A stretch of DNA of 64,000 nt from Nocardiopsis sp. FIRDI 009 (GTDB taxonomy: Bacteria; Actinomycetota; Actinomycetes; Streptosporangiales; Streptosporangiaceae). Below, piece by piece: positions 53,956 through 60,803 of this stretch. The notes below the pieces were generated by a model, which searched no databases, was not told the origin of the DNA, and saw nothing but the letters and a program-made list of their open reading frames with translations. The position numbers and the translations under genes were made by a program. The stretch's first letter is position 1. Each line of letters starts with the position of its first letter. Location of the stretch: NCBI RefSeq assembly GCF_003386285.1, contig NZ_QPNC01000006.1, positions 231,225-295,224 of the forward strand, given 5' to 3'.

Positions 53956-54294
53956 TTATATTTCCTCAGGGGGAGGACTCGCCGTCGACGCGTCGTCCTC
54001 CTCGTCTGTGACTCCGATGAACCGAATGAGCTGGAGCCCATCGAAGTCGACGACCTCCCTGCGACTCTCCCCGGCCGTCTTCACGATGAACCTTTGCTCA
54101 TTGTCGGTTGGGTGCGCGCAAACAGCAGACCCCTCCTCAACGGACTCGCTCACCAGCTCCCAGAGCCGGTCCCGGACGCGAGCCGCCATCGTGCCGACAT
54201 ACAGCCCTGCCTGTGGCTCGACCATCCAGCGGGTCAGTGCGCCACGGACATGTGGCGGAACCGCCGTCGTCGAGATCACGACCATTCCCGCCAT
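53956..54294 (-). CDS. cas2e: Cas2e, CRISPR adaptation protein
   Basis: A 112-residue type I-E Cas2 (CasC-terminal Cas2_CT1997 group). It starts MAGMVVISTTAVPPHVRGAL and contains LTRWMVEPQAGLYVG, characteristic of the I-E form. It bridges two Cas1 dimers in the spacer-integration complex. The start overlaps the cas1 stop by one base (TGATG). The acidic tail DEEDDASTASPPPEEI is longer than in E. coli. Confidence 0.93.
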   Translation of the reverse strand: MAGMVVISTTAVPPHVRGALTRWMVEPQAGLYVGTMAARVRDRLWELVSESVEEGSAVCAHPTDNEQRFIVKTAGESRREVVDFDGLQLIRFIGVTDEEDDASTASPPPEEI

Positions 54295-55316
54295 CAGCCG
54301 GGCTCCTCTCCCAGATCGTCGAACGGAGACTCCAGGGGGCTCCCTGCCTGGTCTCCGTAGTTGACTCCCCCAGCTACCGCCCCACGCTGTGGGTCCCACA
54401 GGTCGACGACGCGCCAGCGTTTCGGGGCCTCCGCCTCGACTCCGGCCGCGTCAGGATCGAGCAGCAGTTGGATGTCACGGACGATCCGAGGGATCATCCG
54501 GTACAGCTTGAGCTCGCTGCGCAGTCTCCTCCTGGCAGCCGATTCGGGGTTCTCCGCGTCATGCAGAGAGAACGCCAAGGGGATCGTCGTCTCGGCTTTG
54601 TACAGGTCAGCGATGTCGTAGACGAACGAGTTCTGCTTACCGCTGTGCACGAACCCGAGCCCCGGATGACACCCCAGGTGCATCACCACCGAGTGCACCA
54701 CGCCGTACAGGGCGGCGTTCGCGGAGGAGAGGGCCTTGTTCACCGGGTCCTGGTCGCCCCAGGACTCCGGGTTGTAGTTCCGCTTGAACGGTTTGAGCCG
54801 GTACTTGCTGGCCAGGCCCTGGTACAGGTTGCGCATGCGCCTGCCCTCCAGGGCACGGAGGGTCTCGATCGAGGTTCCCTCAGGCACCTCCTCGCCGAAA
54901 CGGAGCTCGAACATGGCATGCGCCACGTCCAGCCGCTGCTCGTCGTCGGCGTAGGCACGGGCCTGGAGATCCATCCACTTGGCCGTCCGGTCGGGGGACG
55001 TCCAGCCGCCGTAGTGGAGGATGCCTCCGGAACCCGTACTGACGACCGTCGTGCCGTGTCGGAAGAGGGTCGCCATGGCCGACGACGTGATGGACGTTCC
55101 AGGCCCCAGGAGGAGGCATGCCAGCGCCGCCGTCGGGATGGGGACCCTGTGCACCACACCGGAGTCGGTCTCCGTCTCCGCGCACACTCCCGAGTCGGTC
55201 TGGACGATTCGCACGACGTCGGCGTACAAGAACGACAACCCGTCCGAGACTCTCGGCAACATCGCCAGGGTCGGACGCAGCAGCTCCTTCTTCGCGTTGC
55301 CTCTCCACGTGGTCAT
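54294..55316 (-). CDS. cas1e: Cas1e, CRISPR integrase
   Basis: A 340-residue Cas1 that inserts new spacers at the leader end. Metal-binding residues are visible: Glu in ALEGRRMRNLY, His in GLGFVHSGKQ and Asp in VYDIADLYK. Its start overlaps cas6e by four bases. The C-terminus is about 30 residues longer than in E. coli, with an acidic tail. Confidence 0.95.
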   Translation of the reverse strand: MTTWRGNAKKELLRPTLAMLPRVSDGLSFLYADVVRIVQTDSGVCAETETDSGVVHRVPIPTAALACLLLGPGTSITSSAMATLFRHGTTVVSTGSGGILHYGGWTSPDRTAKWMDLQARAYADDEQRLDVAHAMFELRFGEEVPEGTSIETLRALEGRRMRNLYQGLASKYRLKPFKRNYNPESWGDQDPVNKALSSANAALYGVVHSVVMHLGCHPGLGFVHSGKQNSFVYDIADLYKAETTIPLAFSLHDAENPESAARRRLRSELKLYRMIPRIVRDIQLLLDPDAAGVEAEAPKRWRVVDLWDPQRGAVAGGVNYGDQAGSPLESPFDDLGEEPG

Positions 55317-56014
55317 GACGCCTCTGCCCCCGCGCCACCGACTCGCACGTAGGCGAGACTCAGCATGCCGCAGCCGAAGACCTTGCCCCGCCCCACGCCA
55401 TTCACCACCGCTTCTCTGAGCGGTTCGGCGTCACCGACTCGGGCCAGCCCATCGAAACGGACCGCCGGCATCCGAACCGCGCGCTTGCCCCGGTAGTCGA
55501 TTCGCTCGTTGAGACGCGTCGCGGTCGCGCTGATCAGCTCCAGACCACTCTGGTCGGCCTTCTTCTCCCACCAGGCGTCAGCCGCCGCGCCGACCAGCGG
55601 AAGTTCGTGAGCGTCCGAACTCAGCCGTTCGCCGTTCCGCTTCCTCAGCTCGCGGGGCCTGTCGCTCTTTCCCAGTCGCTTCATGGGGCTGCCCACGATG
55701 CGGTACCTGACGACGTCCCCCTTGCTCAACCGGTCGAGCAGCGGTGACAGATCCCTGACCCCCGTGATGTCGAATCCTGACGGCAGGCGTTCCCCGCTCA
55801 GCTCGCAACGGCTCTGCACGAGCATGTGACGGCCTGCCCTGGTCTCCTCGACGCGAAAGAGCAGCCCGGCCTTCTGTCTCGGGGAGTCGATCCTGCTCCC
55901 ACCCAGGCTCTCCTCGACCAACTTCATCAGGATCCGGTGTTGGTCGCCCGCGGTGGAGCGTCGGACGTCCCTCACCCGGTCATCGAGTTCGATCTTGGTC
56001 AGTTGGACTGGCAT
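55313..56014 (-). CDS. cas6e: Cas6e, crRNA-processing endoribonuclease
   Basis: A 233-residue double-ferredoxin RNase that cuts pre-crRNA at the 3' base of the repeat hairpin and stays bound. A histidine (H26, in AGDQHRILMKLV) occupies the expected catalytic position, and the glycine-rich loop GVGRGKVFGCGMLSL near the C-terminus is typical. The start overlaps cas5e by 16 bases. Confidence 0.93.
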   Translation of the reverse strand: MPVQLTKIELDDRVRDVRRSTAGDQHRILMKLVEESLGGSRIDSPRQKAGLLFRVEETRAGRHMLVQSRCELSGERLPSGFDITGVRDLSPLLDRLSKGDVVRYRIVGSPMKRLGKSDRPRELRKRNGERLSSDAHELPLVGAAADAWWEKKADQSGLELISATATRLNERIDYRGKRAVRMPAVRFDGLARVGDAEPLREAVVNGVGRGKVFGCGMLSLAYVRVGGAGAEAS

Positions 56015-56796
56015 CGCCCTTCCCCCACGTATTTGAGGATGCGCCTGCGGTACTCGTCCGGGCCTCGGGTGAGTAGCGCTCCGGGAAGCCGTTCGAGGCC
56101 CGTGCTCACTGATCGGAAGCGGTAGACACGCGCCTGCCCGGCGAAACTGACCGGCACGTCGTTGAGAACCGCCACACTCCGGTCGCCTTCCTGATCCGCT
56201 GACGCCGTTTCCTCCACGAACGGGATCCGCACGCTGAGGGGTCTGCGGTCCTCACCCCACTCGATCCGTCCGCCCGTGCGCGGAGCGAGAGGCACTTCCT
56301 CTCGCAGTTTCCGTACCGGATCCTCCACCTGGGCGCGGAGCAACAGCGGTTCATCCGGGACATAGCCCCGCCTGCCGAGATACGGTGCCCAACGCGGTGA
56401 CTCCAAAGCCGTGGCCACCTCCTCGGTGAGCCGTGAAGGGCCTTCGACAGCGACGGTGAACACCGCGTCAGACAGGTAGGAGCGGCGTGTGACGATCGTT
56501 CCCTGGCCTTCGGAACGCCGTTTGCCCTCCGCGGTCGGAACGCTCCGCCGAGCTGGCACCGCGCCTCCGATGGTGTGGAAGTCGACCATCCTCACGCCGG
56601 GCCGGTCGATGCGGATGGTGAACGTCAACGGCTCGTAGCGCTCAAGCAGCTGGGAACGATCACGTCCTTCAGCCGCCGCGAACATCCCGATCAGAGCCGA
56701 GCGCGTGGGGTGGTCGATGGTGTCGCGGTCACCGAAACTGCTGTGTTCCCCCCAGCTCTGCATCGGGCCGGTGAGCCGAATCAGCAGGCCGCTCAC
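55999..56796 (-). CDS. cas5e: Cas5e, Cascade subunit binding the crRNA 5' handle
   Basis: A 265-residue RAMP protein. It begins SGLLIRLTGPMQSWGEHSSF, the classic Cas5e N-terminus. It contacts the 5' handle and the large subunit. The GTG at 56796 overlaps the cas7e stop (GTGA), so it is translationally coupled. Confidence 0.94.
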   Translation of the reverse strand: MSGLLIRLTGPMQSWGEHSSFGDRDTIDHPTRSALIGMFAAAEGRDRSQLLERYEPLTFTIRIDRPGVRMVDFHTIGGAVPARRSVPTAEGKRRSEGQGTIVTRRSYLSDAVFTVAVEGPSRLTEEVATALESPRWAPYLGRRGYVPDEPLLLRAQVEDPVRKLREEVPLAPRTGGRIEWGEDRRPLSVRIPFVEETASADQEGDRSVAVLNDVPVSFAGQARVYRFRSVSTGLERLPGALLTRGPDEYRRRILKYVGEGRCQSN

Positions 56797-57938
56797 GTGT
56801 TCGCGTCCCCGGCCGTGCCACCGGCGTGCTCCAGAACGGAGCTGATGAGAGCGGGGTACGACTCGACTCGGCTCCCGAGGTTGGGCAGCTCCTTGTCCAG
56901 GTTGATGCCTGCGTGGAAGGCGGTGGAGGTGTCGTCCCACCAGACCCGGTTGAGCTGTTCGGCGTAGCTGTCCATCCTCGTCTGCGCTCGCGCGGTGAAG
57001 CCCGCAGTGGACTGGATCGGCTCTTCGAAGGCCGCGGCGTAGGACACGGGCCTGTCGGCGCGCACGCTGACGTGGACCAGGTCGGGCACCGTCTGGGCGC
57101 CCGTGGCGTTCTGTTTGCCGGTGGGGACGGTGGCGATGAATCCCCTGAGGAACTGGGCGACCAGTTCTCGTGCGGTCTCCTCGTCGCCGCCCAGGTTGTC
57201 GAGCAGCTGCGCCAGATTGATGTTGGCGTAGCGGTAGAACGTGCCCGAGCTGAACTCCCCGACGTTCATGTGGCCGCTGCCGTGGTCGTCTTCCCGGGGG
57301 ATATCGTCGACCGCGGTGAAGAAGTCCGTCTCCACGGCCGTGCCGTGCACGGTGAACGCGTGCGCGAACTGGACGGCCCCGTCGACCTGCCCGCCCGGTA
57401 GTTCGGCGAGCATGCGCCCGAAGAGGTTGATGGTGCCGCTGCGTGACTTGAGGATCTGAGTGACCTCGTCTGCGGGAAGGACGCCCTGTTTCGAGGGCTT
57501 CTTCTTGGTCAACTCCTCTCCGATGGCCTCCGCGTACCCGGACGCCACGTCGGCGAGTTCGCTGATCGCGGCCTGGGGGAGGTAGAAGAGCACGGACGTG
57601 TCCTGCGCCTTGTCCTCCTGTCCCTTCTTCCGCGGCTCGAGCTTCATCCCGGCCGAGACGATGATCTGGCGCCCGGCCTCCTCCGCGGGGCCGTCATCCC
57701 ATCCGCGCCCGCGCAGCTCTTCTGCCACAGCTCCGACCAGGCGCCTGGTCCGTACCGCGGGGTCGCCCAGACTCTTCTCCACCTCGTGGCGGATGACGCG
57801 CTTCCAACTCTGACTGGAGATCCGTGTGCGCTCATATCCCCCGAAAACCACCGTTTTGGGAGATCCCAGGTCGTCTCGGTTCGTGTTTGAGTACGGCAGG
57901 GTCTGGAGGGCGTGTACGTCGATGTAGGCGGCCTTCAT
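56793..57938 (-). CDS. cas7e: Cas7e, Cascade backbone subunit
   Basis: A 381-residue Cas7/Cse4/CasC protein forming the helical backbone on crRNA. YIDVHALQTLPYSNTNRDDLG and RTRISSQSWKRVIRHEVE are conserved. It begins at the ATG at 57938, five bases after the cas11 stop. Six copies per complex are expected. Confidence 0.95.
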   Translation of the reverse strand: MKAAYIDVHALQTLPYSNTNRDDLGSPKTVVFGGYERTRISSQSWKRVIRHEVEKSLGDPAVRTRRLVGAVAEELRGRGWDDGPAEEAGRQIIVSAGMKLEPRKKGQEDKAQDTSVLFYLPQAAISELADVASGYAEAIGEELTKKKPSKQGVLPADEVTQILKSRSGTINLFGRMLAELPGGQVDGAVQFAHAFTVHGTAVETDFFTAVDDIPREDDHGSGHMNVGEFSSGTFYRYANINLAQLLDNLGGDEETARELVAQFLRGFIATVPTGKQNATGAQTVPDLVHVSVRADRPVSYAAAFEEPIQSTAGFTARAQTRMDSYAEQLNRVWWDDTSTAFHAGINLDKELPNLGSRVESYPALISSVLEHAGGTAGDANT

Positions 57939-57943
57939 GGGGG

Positions 57944-58696
57944 TCACTGCTCCTCGTCGTCGCCGGAGGCGGTGTCGCCGCCTTCTTGTCGCTTCTGCTT
58001 CTCTTCCTCGTGGAGATCCCGGTTGCGCGTGCGGTGGTAGGACTGCAGCCATTCCTTGGCGACCATGTCCCGCTCACCGCCCCATCGCGCCAGGTCTTCG
58101 ATCAGCACCACCCAGTCGACGGGGACCTGGCGGGTCCGGGCTTGGCGTACCAGTGCTGGCAGGCGCTTGTGAATGCCTGCGAGGTCCAGGCGGCAGAGCC
58201 GGTGGAGCCTGCTCTCGGTCGTGTCGGCCTTGAGATCGCCTGTCCTGACCCCCCGCGCAAGCGAGGCCCCGAGGTTGAGTCGGCCGTTCTTCTCCCGTGG
58301 CGTCTGACCGTCGTCGGGGCCGGAGTCCTCGTTCGTGGCGCCGTCGGCACTCGGTTCGCTCTGCCCTTCGGATTCTTCCGAGTCGGCGGCCGCGTGTTCG
58401 TCAGCCGTGCCTTCGTCCCTCGCTGTGCGCGGTTGCGCGGCCAGGAGGGCGGCCACCCCGTAGAAGGCCCATTCCTCCGCCAGACCCTCGGGAAGATCGA
58501 GCGGTTCGCCGTGTGGGCCTCGAAGGCAGCTGTAGACCACACCGTGCGCCGGCCGGGCGGTCGGGTGGGTGGGCGGATGGCCCACCATCCTCCGGAGCAC
58601 CGATCGGTCACCGGGGGAGGTGACGATCCGCTCCTGCAAAAGTGTCACCATCCGGTCGGCGAGGAAGCTGATCTCCCCACGCTCTCGTGTACTCAT
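57944..58696 (-). CDS. cas11e: Cas11 (Cse2), Cascade small subunit
   Basis: A 250-residue Cse2/CasB protein, longer than the 160 residues of E. coli. The N-terminal helices and LADRMVTLL, plus LHRLCRLDLAGIHKRLPALV, fit the family. A low-complexity acidic insert of about 55 residues (ADEHAAADSEESEGQSEPSA onward) separates them, and an acidic tail follows. The start overlaps the cas8e stop by four bases. Confidence 0.9.
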   Translation of the reverse strand: MSTRERGEISFLADRMVTLLQERIVTSPGDRSVLRRMVGHPPTHPTARPAHGVVYSCLRGPHGEPLDLPEGLAEEWAFYGVAALLAAQPRTARDEGTADEHAAADSEESEGQSEPSADGATNEDSGPDDGQTPREKNGRLNLGASLARGVRTGDLKADTTESRLHRLCRLDLAGIHKRLPALVRQARTRQVPVDWVVLIEDLARWGGERDMVAKEWLQSYHRTRNRDLHEEEKQKRQEGGDTASGDDEEQ

Positions 58697-60294
58697 GATT
58701 CAGCGTCTTCCCGCTGTTGGGTCCATTGTCTGAAGAGTCGGCCACGGTGGTGTTCGATGACGCTCGCCGTCCTCGGTCTGGAGGCGTAGGCGTCCGTGAC
58801 TTTTTCGAAGGCTCGGGCGGCCGCGAGGACGAAGTCGTTGCCGGGTGATTCGGCCGCACCGTCGAACGCGATCCGCCAGAAGATTCGCCCCGCCTCCGAC
58901 CAGTACAGGGACATCCCCGGACGCAGCCAGGGCCCGGTTCCCGTATCCGCCTTGCGGGAGTCCCCGCCGCTCGGGCTGTTGCTCTCCTTCCAGGCGGCTT
59001 TGAGCGCGCTCTCCAGCCGCCGCCCAGCCCCTTCGGCGGAGGAGACGGACAGTCGGATCCTGCGCCGAGCTCGGTCCGCCTCCTCGGAGTCGGCGGCGCT
59101 GTTCTTGAGCCACCGCAGAACGGCGGGGGTCACGGCGGAGAACCACTGCCGGTCGCGGGTCTGGCCGTCCTGGTCGAAGCCGAAGGCCCGAACCCTCAGC
59201 GTGCGCTGCAGTTCCCGGGAGACGCCTTCGTACGAATTCCAGGTGTTGAACAGCGTGGGACGGCTCCGACCTGAACTCTCGTCGTCCCGCAGGAGGGCGT
59301 CCAGATCACGCCACACGGCGCGCGCGGCGTCCGCTGGCTTCCCGTAGCGCCTGCCCTCTTTGGAGGTCAGATAGATCTGGAAGGGGTCGGTCGGCGGTGA
59401 CCACGCCTCACGGAACTCCTTGGTGATACGGAACCCCCAGGTGATGGTGGCGTCGATGACGCTCCGGCCGTCGTCGGAGGGGTGGAGGAGAACCGCGTGA
59501 CGGTACTGGTTGGTGAGGACCCCGGCCAGCCCCGTGGCCTCGGGGGGAAGGCCGGTCGGGTCGTCGAGCTCGTCCCTCTCCCACGGCGCTTCGTCGGGTG
59601 CGCCCTTCCCGGGATAGGGGATGTTCATGACCAGGCTGGTGAAGAGGTTCTCCCCGAGAGGGTGGAACGACAGCGATGACCGCAACGGCCCCGCCGACGT
59701 GTCCGCCTTGTTGACTCCGTCGACGACTCGCGCGGTGCAGCGCCCCGAGGGCCCGTAGTAGACCGTGGCGATCAGATGCTGGACCGCGATGTCCGGCGTG
59801 ATGGGTTCGGGGGCGAGGTCGGTGGCATGGCCTCCCAGCCACACTTGGTTGTTGCCCGCGCTGCGGCCCCAGCACAGTTTGTTGACACCAGAGGTGGACT
59901 TGCACTGTTCAGCAAGGCGGGGGTCTTGGAGCCAGGGCCGCCCGCCAGCTCCGAAAAGGTCGAAGCGTTCCGCGTAGTCGTCGAAGTAGGCTTCGATCTC
60001 GTCGGCATCGAATCTCCCCGCTCGGAGCACCTCCAGCCTTCGCTCGGCCCACTCCCTCGAGTTGTCGGCCTCATCAAGTTCGGTGACGCGCGCGGTGATC
60101 AGGGCGAGAATGCGCCACAGGCCCGCCGAGGCCGGAGGTAAGGGGAGCTCCACGTCCGCGATGCTGTGGGATGACAGGAAGAGTTCACGCAGCCCCACGC
60201 GTTCGGGTTGGTGTTCACCGTCGTCGGCTGGAGCGCTGTCCAGCCACCGCACGGGCAGCCAAGGCTCTTCGTCGAGCCGATAGGAAGCCGTCAT
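58693..60294 (-). CDS. cas8e: Cas8e (Cse1), Cascade large subunit
   Basis: A 533-residue large subunit that recognises the PAM and recruits Cas3. The N-terminal domain starts YRLDEEPWLPVRWLDSA and includes PWLQDPRLAEQ and NKLCWGRSAGNNQVWLGGH, matching Cse1. The ATG at 60294 follows GAGAGG. About 510 bases separate it from cas3, where E. coli-type operons are compact; that gap holds the CreTA-like module. Confidence 0.95.
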   Translation of the reverse strand: MTASYRLDEEPWLPVRWLDSAPADDGEHQPERVGLRELFLSSHSIADVELPLPPASAGLWRILALITARVTELDEADNSREWAERRLEVLRAGRFDADEIEAYFDDYAERFDLFGAGGRPWLQDPRLAEQCKSTSGVNKLCWGRSAGNNQVWLGGHATDLAPEPITPDIAVQHLIATVYYGPSGRCTARVVDGVNKADTSAGPLRSSLSFHPLGENLFTSLVMNIPYPGKGAPDEAPWERDELDDPTGLPPEATGLAGVLTNQYRHAVLLHPSDDGRSVIDATITWGFRITKEFREAWSPPTDPFQIYLTSKEGRRYGKPADAARAVWRDLDALLRDDESSGRSRPTLFNTWNSYEGVSRELQRTLRVRAFGFDQDGQTRDRQWFSAVTPAVLRWLKNSAADSEEADRARRRIRLSVSSAEGAGRRLESALKAAWKESNSPSGGDSRKADTGTGPWLRPGMSLYWSEAGRIFWRIAFDGAAESPGNDFVLAAARAFEKVTDAYASRPRTASVIEHHRGRLFRQWTQQREDAES

Positions 60295-60420
60295 GGCCTC
60301 TCGTTCTCCGTCCCTACGCACCCGATTGTCAAGGCAACAGCCGTGACCTGCTATGTTGTCCTATCAATGGCTTCATCCACGCCTTGCTCACGTTGAACGA
60401 GTCCGCCTGGATTCAGCCCT

Positions 60421-60510
60421 CAGAGCCCCGCGCACGCGGGGATGGACCGCTGGCTGACGCAGGCAGAGCCAGGTCTACACTCATTGTCCCCACGGAAGTG
60501 GGGAAGCCGG
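60421..60510 (+). ncRNA. putative CreA-like crRNA-resembling antitoxin RNA
   Basis: A lone degenerate repeat at 60421-60449 matches the array repeat at 24 of 28 positions, with an intact hairpin (CCCCGC/GCGGGG) and the 8-nt handle ATGGACCG. It lies on the opposite strand to the arrays. It is followed by a 32-33 nt spacer-like sequence and a second, more degenerate unit whose hairpin (TCCCCAC-GGAA-GTGGGGA, 60487-60504) is spaced as a next repeat would be. The first 11 nt of the spacer-like part (CTGGCTGACGC, 60450-60460) recur upstream of the small ORF at 60678. An extended -10 box (TGCTATGTT, 60349-60357) could drive it. Confidence 0.6.
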
Positions 60511-60529
60511 CGGCCCCAACAGGGCCGCC
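60509..60529 (+). terminator. hairpin after the CreA-like RNA
   Basis: GGCGGCCC and GGGCCGCC (60509-60516, 60522-60529) form an 8-bp stem with a 5-base loop just past the second degenerate repeat. It may define the RNA 3' end. Confidence 0.45.
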
Positions 60530-60552
60530 CAGCCCGTCGCGGTCCAGCAGGC

Positions 60553-60678
60553 TCAGACCGAGATCAGGCCGTCGAGCCATGCTCCCTGGCCAACTGCCAG
60601 CACTGCGATGACGATCAAAATGACACGGAGAGAGCCTCGCAGCTCGTCCCCCCTCAGAGTGATGCTGAACTCGCTCAT
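60553..60678 (-). CDS. 41-residue hydrophobic peptide, putative CreT-like toxin
   Basis: A small ORF between cas3 and cas8e on the cas strand. GGGAGG lies six bases before its ATG, a near-perfect ribosome binding site. The peptide has a charged N-terminus (MSEFSITLRGDELRGSLR) and one membrane-spanning segment (VILIVIAVLAVGQGAWL). This shape is common to small membrane-acting toxins. I recognise no family. Its promoter-proximal region carries an AAG-flanked match to the seed of the CreA-like RNA, which is why I propose a toxin role. The toxicity itself is inference. Confidence 0.55.
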   Translation of the reverse strand: MSEFSITLRGDELRGSLRVILIVIAVLAVGQGAWLDGLISV

Positions 60679-60691
60679 GCACGTCCTCCCA

Positions 60692-60726
60692 AAGCTGGCT
60701 GACGCTTGGCGCGCCAACACATCTCC
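60692..60726 (+). promoter_or_regulatory. predicted Cascade target site upstream of the small toxin ORF
   Basis: AAG (60692-60694) followed by CTGGCTGACGC (60695-60705) gives a canonical I-E PAM and an 11-nt seed match to the CreA-like spacer. Over 32 positions 20 match, enough for binding but not the full pairing expected for cleavage. It lies 14-48 bases upstream of the ORF start. A perfect palindrome TTGGCGCGCCAA (60706-60717) sits inside it. Confidence 0.6.
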
Positions 60727-60803
60727 TGCATTGCGCGCCACTGTACCAGCACTCAGGGCCTCCCTCTGCACTTCCAAGACACCGCAAATAAGACAAATAG
60801 GAT

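Noticed and set aside
60171..60611. 146-codon plus-strand ORF covering the CreA-like region
   Set aside because: It crosses the antisense of the cas8e start and the repeat hairpins and has no domain; the RNA interpretation explains the sequence better.
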